A DNA stretch of 64,000 bases, taken from positions 1-64,000 of the forward strand of contig JAKCPI010001602.1 of the NCBI GenBank assembly GCA_023213315.1, given 5' to 3'. Source of the DNA: Euborellia annulipes (Eukaryota > Arthropoda > Insecta > Dermaptera > Anisolabididae). Position numbers and translations under genes: made by a program. Under the pieces are notes generated by a model. That model was given only the letters and a program-made list of their open reading frames with translations. It was not told the DNA's origin and searched no databases. Below are positions 23,601-30,389 of this stretch, in pieces; the stretch's first letter is position 1, and each line of letters begins with the position of its first letter.

Positions 23601-25704
23601 AACGCATAGACTCCGAAACTACTGGACCGATTTTCATGGAGTTTTTTTTAATGGGTAGGGAATTTTCCGGGGGTGGTTTTAGGCTATCATTATATCGAAT
23701 TAGGGGTAGGGAACCCCCCTTTTTTGGGGGTTATCAATTACCCCATAGCAAAGCATTGGAAAACAGGATCTAACTCGCTTTATGAAAAATATATTTATCA
23801 AATCTTTAAAATGAAAAATAAAAACTCTTCCCCCCTAACAATTCGACATTTGAAAAGATTTTTCCGCTCTGCGCCCCCCCCCCCCACCCCCCCCCCTAAA
23901 ATTTTATTTTTTTTATTTTTCATTCGATTTTAATAAAATTTAAAATGTTGCTTTCTTAGGGTGTAAATAATTGAAAAATGGTATTTTAGACCCCAGAAAG
24001 TTCAATCACCCCCCTGACCCCCCTAAAATTTATTTTTCATCAGATTTTAATAAAATTTAAAATGTTGCTTTCTTAGGGTGTAAATAATTGAAAAATGGTA
24101 TTTTAGACCCCAGAAAGTTCAATCACCCCCCTGACCCCCCCCTAAAATTTATTTTTCATCAGATTTTAATAAAATTTAAAATGACGCTTTCTTAGGGTGT
24201 AAATAATTGAAAAATGGTATTTTAGACCCCAGAAAGTTCAATCACCCCCCTGACCCCCCTAAAATTTATTTTTCATCAGATTTTAATAAAATTTAAAATG
24301 ACGCTTTCTTAGGGTGTAAATAATTGAAAAATGGTATTTTAGACCCCAGAAAGTTCAATCACCCCCCTGACCCCCCCCTAAAATTTATTTTTCATCAGAT
24401 TTTAATAAAATTTAAAATGACGCTTTCTTAGGGTGTAAATAATTGAAAAATGGTATTTTAGACCCCAGAAAGTTCAATCACCCCCCTGACCCCCCCCTAA
24501 AATTTATTTTTCATCAGATTTTAATAAAATTTAAAATGACGCTTTCTTAGGGTGTAAATAATTGAAAAATGGTATTTTAGACCCCAGAAAGTTCAATCAC
24601 CCCCCTGACCCCCCTAAAATTTATTTTTCATCAGATTTTAATAAAATTTAAAATGACGCTTTCTTAGGGTGTAAATAATTGAAAAATGGTATTTTAGACC
24701 CCAGAAAGTTCAATCACCCCCCTGACCCCCCTAAAATTTATTTTTCATCAGATTTTAATAAAATTTAAAATGTTGCTTTCTTAGGGTGTAAATAATTGAA
24801 AAATGGTATTTTAGACCCCAGAAAGTTCAATCACCCCCCTGACCCCCCTAAAATTTATTTTTCATCAGATTTTAATAAAATTTAAAATGTTGCTTTCTTA
24901 GGGTGTAAATAATTGAAAAATGGTATTTTAGACCCCAGAAAGTTCAATCACCCCCCTGACCCCCCTGAAATTTATTTTTTATTCGATTTTAATAAAATTT
25001 AAAATGACGCTTTCTTAGGGTGTAAATAATTGAAAAATGGTATTTTAGACCCCAGAAAGTTCAATCACCCCCTGACCCCCCTAAAATTTATTTTTCATCA
25101 GATTTTAATAAAATTTAAAATGACGCTTTCTTAGGGTGTAAATAATTGAAAAATGGTATTTTAGACCCCAGAAAGTTCAATCACCCCCCTGACCCCCCTA
25201 AAATTTATTTTTCATCAGATTTTAATAAAATTTAAAATGACGCTTCCTTAGGGTGTAAATAATTGAAAAATATATTAATCAAATATTTAAAATAAAAAAT
25301 AAAAACTCTTCCTCATAATTAATTAAAATACATTTATCTGGACAACTCTTAGTCATATCCCGAGACGCCGCCCGCCAGGGCCTAGCGGGGTAGGGTTGCC
25401 GAAGGCAACCCTACCGCAGCTAGTATAATATAATTTTTTCTTTTTTTTTCAGTATCACCGCGTGGTGGTGCCCAAGCAGTCAATGTTGCGCTGTCGAGGG
25501 AGACACAGCATCGCATTCTTCGTCCATCCAGATGATGAGACGCCTATCGTGCCAGTTCCTTTGCCACGATGTTTAGTCAATCCCCAGCCCACTATTTCCC
25601 CCACTACTAATACCAAATCGGCTCCCAAATTACAAAAACAAAACTCCATTTATACCGCATATCAGCATTTGCAGATGCGTTTTCGTGAAACATACGCTTC
25701 TTAA
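4308..25704 (+). CDS. Isopenicillin N synthase-like 2-oxoglutarate/Fe(II) dioxygenase (5' partial)
   Basis: Five exons of a 2OG-Fe(II) oxygenase of the isopenicillin-N-synthase-like family are seen: 4308-4423, 6930-7099, 10289-10476, 20902-21013 and 25453-25704 (stop 25702-25704). Exon 4308 begins directly after a TTTGCAG acceptor, so its ATG is probably internal and the true start lies upstream of the window. The double-stranded beta-helix signature is complete: HxD in CGEHADYGTFTLL (His codon 10420, Asp codon 10426), the distal His in YHRVVVP (25456-25458) and the 2OG-binding R-x-S in GRHSIAFF (Arg codon 25501). GHLPGAILINNGELISSWTS in the fourth exon is the typical strand before the distal His. 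The family oxidises small molecules in the cytosol; the substrate is not predictable here. Oddity: exon 4 ends in phase 1 while exon 5 must be read in phase 0 (summed exons 838 nt, one base over a multiple of three). This means an indel, a sequence error or a missed splice. Confidence 0.88.
4796..5436. mobile_element. 641-bp foldback (palindromic) DNA transposon remnant
   Basis: The two halves are inverted copies. The left end is CTAGGTTGGATCGTTTTG and the right end CAAAACGACCCAACCTAG. Matching internal blocks continue almost to the centre (about 5115-5135), with divergence and small indels. TATTCA(C) flanks both sides, consistent with a 6-7 bp target duplication. Terminal AGGTTGG is reminiscent of mariner-type ends, but the flank does not fit a simple TA duplication, so the superfamily is left open. 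Short open frames inside are mirror images caused by the palindrome and not genes. Confidence 0.7.
6930..7099 (+). CDS. Dioxygenase exon b
   Basis: The exon joins the previous one in phase and reads KFSDAHVKEIRHSFNV onward, then FQAVVTSLAHDFRKLTCLLL. This is the amphipathic helix region that precedes the core barrel in the family. The acceptor is TGGTGGCAG at 6921-6929 and the donor G/GTAAAT at 7100, phase 1. GC content is clearly higher than in the surrounding intron. Confidence 0.85.
7636..8070. mobile_element. Two SINE-like elements head to head (large inverted repeat)
   Basis: Arms 7636-7836 and about 7843-8017 are near-perfect inverted copies. The right copy, on the + strand, runs from AGGGGCCCACATCTTG to GCGGGAATAAGGCGAGGACA and an AAGAAGAAGAAG tail. 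The left copy is on the - strand and lacks its tail. Single copies of the same family occur at 15882-16135 and 30878-31109. The open frames of 67-119 codons in this stretch are frames through the repeat. Confidence 0.75.
10289..10476 (+). CDS. Dioxygenase exon c with the HxD metal-binding motif
   Basis: The exon encodes ELPADYFLNTHENMLRD, then MRLMYYPPFGTPPLPGITRC and GEHADYGTFTLLAQDCEGGLE. LRLxYYPP and C-x-(E/A)-H-x-D-x-G-x-(L/F)-T are hallmarks of the family. The acceptor is CTGTACAG at 10281-10288 and the donor GAG/GTAGGC at 10477, phase 0. Confidence 0.9.
13542..13922. mobile_element. hAT-type miniature element, family A copy 1 (reverse)
   Basis: The terminal inverted repeats are CAGGGGCGCCGGAAC and GTTCCGGCGCCTATG. 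They are flanked by an exact 8-bp duplication ATTGTGTG at 13534-13541 and 13923-13930. The element has long G or C tracts just inside both ends and an AT-rich middle. No transposase is present, so it is non-autonomous. Confidence 0.88.
14275..14400 (+). mobile_element. tRNA-derived SINE (tRNA-Ser-like head)
   Basis: CCCCGTGGCCGAGAGGCTCT resembles the 5' half of a tRNA with a long variable arm. GAGGGTTCGCTTTCC is a B-box-like segment, followed by CAGGCAGTCCGATGA shared with the SINE at 22687. Confidence 0.7.
15882..16135 (-). mobile_element. SINE-like retroelement with (GAA)n tail
   Basis: Read on the - strand it runs from CGCTCAGGGGCCCACATC to GGCGGGAATAAGGCGAGGAC and a GAAGAAGAAGAAG tail. 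It is flanked by TATTACTACAATT (15869-15881) and TATTATTACAATT (16136-16148), a 13-bp duplication with one change. About 250 bp; I could not recognise a tRNA-type A/B box, so it may be a SINE or a LINE 3' end. Confidence 0.78.
16203..16444. mobile_element. hAT-type miniature element, family C copy 1
   Basis: The ends are CAGTGACGGATCCAG and TGTATCCGCCATTG, with exact duplication GTTCTTGC at 16195-16202 and 16445-16452. The body contains TCTGGTGTGACTGGTCGCACAG shared in part with the hairpin at 16660-16748, and a G tract near each end. Confidence 0.85.
16660..16748. repeat. Imperfect inverted repeat (hairpin)
   Basis: AATCTGGTGTGACTGCGCAT and its inverted partner ending TTGTCACACCAGATT enclose an inner stem, CACAACTTTC with GAAAGTTGTG. 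The same TCTGGTGTGACT word occurs in family C elements, so it is probably a related foldback copy. Confidence 0.7.
17153..17190. repeat. (ACCC)n microsatellite
   Basis: About nine and a half ACCC units are followed by ACAGACAGACC. It sits inside a repeat whose other parts (AACCACTTTTTGGATTCAGG, TCGACATCGAATTTTTGACA, AATACTTTCTCT) look transposon-derived. Confidence 0.9.
18467..18622 (+). mobile_element. tRNA-derived SINE
   Basis: The A-box region TTGGCGTAGTGGTTAAAGTGC and B box GGGTTCGCATCCTG form a tRNA-like head. A body follows, ending in TCTAAATGGCCTTCGATGTC and an AAATAAATAAATAG tail. No clear duplication was found. Confidence 0.75.
18938..19611. mobile_element. Miniature inverted-repeat element flanked by TTAA
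   Basis: The left end GGGGATCACACCGGGACCTG and right end CAGGTTCCGGTGTGATCGCA are inverted repeats of about 30 bp with mismatches. TTAA occurs directly at both outer edges (18934-18937 and 19612-19615), as in piggyBac-type insertions. No transposase is seen. Confidence 0.65.
20902..21013 (+). CDS. Dioxygenase exon d
   Basis: The exon encodes ILTKGGRWRRVGHLPGAILI followed by NNGELISSWTSNKFPPF. This matches the G-x-W-x2-V/A-x3-P-G-x3-I-N-x-G-(D/E)-x3-x-W-T segment of the family. It sits alone, with a 10.4-kb intron upstream and a 4.4-kb intron downstream. The acceptor is TTGTTGTAG ending at 20901. The only good donor is TTTTG/GTAAGT at 21014, which leaves phase 1, while the next exon needs phase 0. 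Confidence 0.85.
21160..21420. repeat. A/T low-complexity tract
   Basis: About 260 bp consist almost only of A and T homopolymer runs. G-rich tracts border it (GGGGGCCCAAAA to the left and TTTGGGGGGGGGGTGGG to the right). Such a G-tract/AT-core arrangement resembles the family A elements and may be a degenerate miniature element. Confidence 0.6.
22687..22820 (+). mobile_element. tRNA-derived SINE with target duplication
   Basis: The 134-bp element carries a tRNA-like head (TTGATGTATTTGGTAGCGCA as A box and GGGTTCGGATCCC as B box), then CAGTCCGATGA and a tail with AATGGCTTAAATG. It is flanked by perfect AAATCTAAATCTT at 22674-22686 and 22821-22833. Confidence 0.85.
23529..23596. repeat. (CTGT)n microsatellite
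   Basis: About 17 uninterrupted CTGT repeats sit near the 5' edge of the Helitron-like element. Confidence 0.95.
23942..25265 (+). repeat. Tandem array, twelve copies of a ~117-bp unit
   Basis: The word GGGTGTAAAT recurs at 23959, 24076, 24195, 24312, 24431, 24550, 24667, 24784, 24901, 25018, 25134 and 25251. The spacing is 117 bp, with 116 or 119 bp where a C run changes length. Units are nearly identical; a TTG/ACG switch after AAAAT distinguishes two sub-types. Each unit carries stops in all + frames, so it is not coding. Confidence 0.95.
25453..25704 (+). CDS. Dioxygenase last exon with distal His and R-x-S
   Basis: The exon follows a strong polypyrimidine acceptor (25431-25452) and reads YHRVVVPKQSMLRCRGRHSI then AFFVHPDDETPIVPVP. 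H-R-V and R-H-S-I-A-F-F-x-x-P are the third iron ligand and the 2-oxoglutarate carboxylate anchor. A 40-residue tail ends in YAS and TAA. A Helitron-like element terminates only 29 bp upstream of the exon. Candidate AATAAA signals are at 25827 and 26038. Confidence 0.9.
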   Translation, partial: YHRVVVPKQSMLRCRGRHSIAFFVHPDDETPIVPVPLPRCLVNPQPTISPTTNTKSAPKLQKQNSIYTAYQHLQMRFRETYAS

Positions 25705-26259
25705 CGTCACGTTTTTTTAGGTCTAGGTTCAATCTATAACGAGTAATATAAAGCTTTTTCATTTGCCTATTCATATATTTTTTTTTTAACTCACTTTAAA
25801 AGTTGGTGAATGAATGATCTCAAAAAAATAAACAGGTTTAGGGATTTAAGTATTTTGAAAGGGCTTAAATTATTTGATTCACTACTTTCTCATTTGAAGT
25901 CAAATTTTTTTCTAATGGTAAACTGTTTTTAATCCCAATATGAAATTTTTTTTGATTTTTTTTCGGGACAGTCTCAATCTCGCTTCCTTTCCCCCCCTCC
26001 TCCTCTCGGAAGCCTTTCCTGGTTTTTGCTCATAAAGAATAAAACATTAATTTCAAACATGAATGAATTTTATTTTTGTTTAAAATAATAATCCAAATAG
26101 TTAGAAATCGAAATTTTTCATTTACCTCATCATATTTAATAATAAAAATAATGAATAGGCAAAAGTAAAAAGCAATTCAAATTTATAGCCTTTGGCAACA
26201 ATTCTTATTCTCTATCTTATACTCTATTAATTCTTTTTACAAAAATGGACGCCTAAAAG

Positions 26260-26553
26260 CATAGGCGCCGGAACTGAAGGGGGGGGGCAAGGGTACATTG
26301 CCCCTCCCCCCTGGCATCCTATAGGAGGGGGCAGAGGGGGGCAATATGTCTTCTTTTATTTCATTTATTTTTAAAAATGATATATTTTACTTTTGAAAAA
26401 TAAAATCTTCTAAATTAAAAAAAAAAATTAAAAGAGTAAGAAATTCATTTTTTTCCAAATTTTTTCCAAAAATTTTTGATAAAATCACTAACAAATTTAA
26501 AAAAAAAAATTTTTTGCCCCCCCCCCTGATTCAAATTCGTTCCGGCGCCCCTG
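26260..26553. mobile_element. hAT-type miniature element, family A copy 2
   Basis: The ends are CATAGGCGCCGGAACTG and TTCCGGCGCCCCTG, with exact duplication CCTAAAAG at 26252-26259 and 26554-26561. This copy is shorter (294 bp) than its relatives because the AT-rich core carries a deletion. Confidence 0.88.
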
Positions 26554-28598
26554 CCTAAAAGTAAAGTTGGAAGAGATAGCGAATTCTTTCATTTGTTCCT
26601 GAAACATTTAAAAATGAAAACACTTATAATACAATTATTTTGTGAAAAGATTCTCTCTAGGCTACAAAAAAAGAGAGCAAAAAAAAAGAATCCCTCCTTC
26701 CATCTTGATAATTTTCTAGGCTGCCATTTGTCTGAATCCCAAACAAAATAAAAAGAAACAATCAAATAAATTTCTTACATAAATAATAATTTCTTTTTAT
26801 TATAATGATATTATCATCACAACGAGAAATATTTTTTAGATGTCTTGTCTATCCCATAGAAAGGGGAGATGAAAAGAAAATGAAATTTGAGAGATTTTTC
26901 ATGACATGTGCCAAAATAATAAAAATAACGAAATTGAAAACATTTTCAAATCTATGAAAAGAGAAACTCTCACTAGCAATTCTAGTTCTATTTCTGCTTT
27001 CTAAATAAAGACCTAGTAAATATTAAAAGATTTCTCCATAAAGACAAATAATCCTTCCTTTTAGGTATTATCAAATCCAGACAAGTACCATCAAGAGACA
27101 GTGGCTGATTAATGCAATTTTGTCGGGGGGGGGGGGGGGGGGGTGGGGCAGAGAGACCTGGTCTCCCCCGCCCCCCTGTAGGCAGAAAAAATATCAATAT
27201 TATTCTTTTAATAATACAAAAGTTATTTTTTAATGCTTATTTGAATCCTTTTACAAAACAATGTCGTTATCCCCCTCCCTTAAAAACACTTTGGCACCGC
27301 CACTTCTTTAATCCTTACTTAGCTATCTTAATCCTTGTGCCTTTGTATAGAAAGGAGAAATAGGTACAGTTAACTTGCCACGTGCCAATATTATAGCTTG
27401 TGCCTCAAAAAGCACACCTGCCAATTATTTTGCCATCTCTCTAAAAAATTATATTTTATTTATAAATCCAATCAATTATAATAAATGGGATCAAGACATT
27501 TTTTTTTTTATAAATTTACTTAAAATCCTCACTAACGATATTATATTGTATTTATAACAGGTAGCAAATATAATAAAAAGAAATGACTATTTTAAAATTT
27601 TAAATTCTTTTAAATTACAATAAGATCTGCAAAAAAAAAATTCCTTTTTATATCTATTTATATTTATTTATATAAAAAAAAATGGAAATGTTTGTTTGAG
27701 TTTGGGACCATCTCTAAAGGCGAACATACACGTCAGATCCAAAAGCCAAAATGGGCCGGCGCCGATCCAAAACTCAACGAAAACTGAGTTGGATCGGCGA
27801 CTGTTAGTTGGCTTTGCTGGATTTCCATCCGAGCCAAAATCCACCAGCCAGGATTTGTCCTTGTCGTATATGGTAGTTCACCAAACCAGAGCCAATTTTC
27901 AATTTTTTAATTATTTTAATTATTTATTTTTTAAAATGACATGATGACATTTTTTTTTGTGATATTTTTATACAATTGTTTATTTTGTTGTATTAAACGA
28001 AATACTTTTTAAAAGGTACTAACCTTTATTTACCTTTAAATGTCAGATTTCAAACAGGCCTTCTTGGCTCGGTCGTGTATGACCCCCTATTTTGTATCCG
28101 TGGAAAAAAGACTCGCAAAAATCTAAATGGATCTGCCGTGTATGCCCGGCTTAACTCATTAAAAAATTAAAAAAATTATTGATGTAAATATGATTTTAGT
28201 CCAACATTCAAATTTGATATTAATAAAAATTGTTGGATTTTTTTTTAGTGTTTTACCAATTTCATTTTAATAATTAATTTTATTTTTTTTAAGATGTAAT
28301 TTTGATTAATTATATATTTAAAAAGTAAATTTGTGAAATGAGCAGCAAGCAGTTTGTATGTAATTTGTATAAAATAAATATTTTATAAAAAAATTTGGAT
28401 TTTATTTATAAATAAAATACAGATAAGCATCATTTACAGTTACAGAGATAAGAATAAAACTCACATTAATGTAAATAATTTTTTCCGGTAGTTATGATTC
28501 TACACATTGAGTAATGATTAAGCAATGCAAAATCCGCCATTGGATCCACCCTGCCATCTTCATATTTCAATTTTTATACAAAAAAATAAAGTTGTCAT

Positions 28599-28877
28599 CA
28601 AGGGCGGATACAAGGGGGGGGGGGGGGGGTAAAGGGGGTAATTACCCCCCCCCCCCCCCGAGATTCGAAAAAATACCTTTTTTTGGCAAAAAAATTTATT
28701 TTTAATGTAAAATTTTTAAAATTAATACTTAAAAATTTGATGTGTATTTATATTCTGGCAAACAAGTAATGAATGCGCTTTTAAATTTCCGAAATTAAAA
28801 AAAAATAGTGTGCTGTGCGACGAGTCACACCAGATTACCCCCCCCCCCCCCGAGAAACACCTCTGGATCCGCCCTTG
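28599..28877. mobile_element. hAT-type miniature element, family C copy 2 (reverse)
   Basis: The ends are CAAGGGCGGATACA and GGATCCGCCCTTG, with exact duplication GTTGTCAT at 28591-28598 and 28878-28885. Long G and C homopolymers lie inside both ends. Confidence 0.88.
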
Positions 28878-29156
28878 GTTGTCATTGATAGTAATACAGA
28901 ATACGAATATTATTGTCAAGGAAATATAAATTTTTAAAAATTATCCAAGGATGATACTTAGAAGTTCTAAGTTTATAATCAAGGAGGAATTGTATGTCAA
29001 GTAGTTTCTTAACATTGCAAATGACCGCTTCACTTTTTAAATGAATGAAATATTTATTGATAAAATTTATTCTCAAGGAATTATAAAAAAAAAATCTGTA
29101 CCAATATTAGGGTAAGTCCGGAATAGTTTGACAACCACACAAGAACAATCTGAAAC

Positions 29157-29348
29157 CAGGGCCGGATCTAGGGACGGGGGGGAGTGGTGGCATGTGCCCC
29201 GGGCGGCAGATATCAGGGGGCGGCAATTAAAGAAAGATTTACTAAAAAAAAGGTAAAATGATATGAATTTTGTATAGAAAATTTTAAGAAAGGGGCGGCA
29301 AATTAAATTTTGCCCCCCCCCCTAAAAAATCTCCTAGTTCCGGTCCTG
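29157..29348. mobile_element. hAT-type miniature element, family B relative
   Basis: It begins CAGGGCCGGATCTAGGG and ends TTCCGGTCCTG, with the same internal GGGCGGCA blocks as 52690-52878. The flanking octamers TCTGAAAC and TCTGCCCC match only in part, so the duplication has decayed. Confidence 0.7.
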
Positions 29349-29588
29349 TCTGCCCCTAGATAATTCCTTCAGATTCTTAAGTAAAATGACCTAAATTCAA
29401 ATATAACTAAAAAGTTCAAATTTATTAAAATAATAAAAAAGATTTTTTTTTGAATAATTGCATCAAAATTAAGAACATAGTAAAGTCCTCATTTACGATT
29501 CAACGCTTCTACTCTCGTCATCTGCATGTTTATTTCGTTGTCTCGTTAATCAACCATTGAGTTAAATAGAAATGGAAAGAAGTAAAAA

Positions 29589-29634
29589 CCGACCCCGCAC
29601 CGCGGGAATAATCAGGCGAGAAAGAAGAAGAAGG
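29589..29634 (+). mobile_element. 46-bp truncated copy of the (GAA)n-tailed retroelement
   Basis: Only the 3' tip remains, CCGACCCCGCACCGCGGGAA through GGCGAGAAAGAAGAAGAAGG. It is flanked by a 20-bp duplication, GAAATGGAAAGAAGTAAAAA at 29569-29588 and the same with one change at 29635-29654. This fixes the 3' end of the family. Confidence 0.85.
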
Positions 29635-30154
29635 GAAATAGAAAGAAGTAAAAATTGTAAAAATTTAATTTCATTAAAAAAAACTTTAAATATATTTGAG
29701 GGCCCACCGGGATATTGCTGGAATCCCGGCCAGTTAGAACTATCCCTATTTATTTCAAATGATGGTTGATCTATTGTTGATTCCTTTTAGTTCTCGTTCT
29801 TTTCAATAGTTCAGCTGTGGGTGCGACGTTGCCAGACCTCTCATTTGTCAGTTCACTTTGGCAGTTCGACCATTTAACCTCAATGTTTTCACAATTGACA
29901 AATATTTATAAAAAAAGATAGAAAAAAAAAACATTAATTGACAGTTTGTATTGATAAAAATACATTTGAAAAGCCATTAATTTGAGTAACAATTGTTTTA
30001 TACGTTGTTATTTTAACTAAATTACGAAAATGTATAATTAATATATGGTTTGTTATTTATCCGATAACTTTTATTAATAAATACATTTGATAAGATTATT
30101 TTTTTAATTTATTTTATTATTTTCAGAAATGAATTAATTAATAAATAATAAAAA

Positions 30155-30389
30155 ATGAAATCAATGTGGATTCAAATTAGTTTATTAATTGTGTATTTAT
30201 TATTAGTGTTTCTGGTATCCCGTTTAATTGATTTTATAATTTGGAATCACAATGGCATTTCACCAACACAAATTGTGGATCCCCTTCTGCTTAGTATTCG
30301 CCAGTTAAAACACCTTTTGGAGATTCGAGGTATTAGTTATATCGGATATCTCGAAAAGAAAGAATTAGCTCATCTTGTCGAAACTTCAG
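30155..30389 (+). CDS. RNF103: RNF103 exon 1
   Basis: The exon encodes the N-terminal membrane helix (SLLIVYLLLVFLVSRLIDF), then TQIVDPLLLSIRQLKHLLEI and GISYIGYLEKKELAHLVE. It ends TCA G/GTATGC, phase 1. Confidence 0.93.

Larger units (their letters stand above)
23502..25423 (+). mobile_element. Non-autonomous Helitron-like element with internal minisatellite
   Basis: The 3' end has a perfect 12-bp stem, GGTAGGGTTGCC GAA GGCAACCCTACC at about 25389-25415, followed by GCAG and CTAG, then T. This is the Helitron-style hairpin plus CTRR terminus. The 5' side starts near TCTATACTATTATATAAAAG (a TC start), followed by a CTGT microsatellite and AACGCATAGACTCCGAAACT. The body is almost entirely tandem repeats and no Rep/helicase frame exists. 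The exact 5' base is uncertain. Confidence 0.7.
25705..30154. other. Intergenic region between dioxygenase and RNF103
   Basis: No gene was recognised. Apart from the elements listed separately there is a G18-class run at 27125-27142 in a further G/C-tract element (about 27100-27310), and an inverted-end element with GGCGAACATACACG near 27720 and CGTGTATGCCCGGC near 28137. A less AT-rich patch at about 29800-29880 could be an untranslated first exon of RNF103. Confidence 0.55.

Noticed and set aside
23702..25260. CRISPR-like array of regularly spaced repeats
   Set aside because: Units are 117 bp identical tandem copies without unique spacers, in a eukaryotic intron and inside a Helitron-like element. 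It is a minisatellite.
25455..25649. Reverse-strand open frame over the last dioxygenase exon
   Set aside because: It is the antisense shadow of a well-supported + strand exon.
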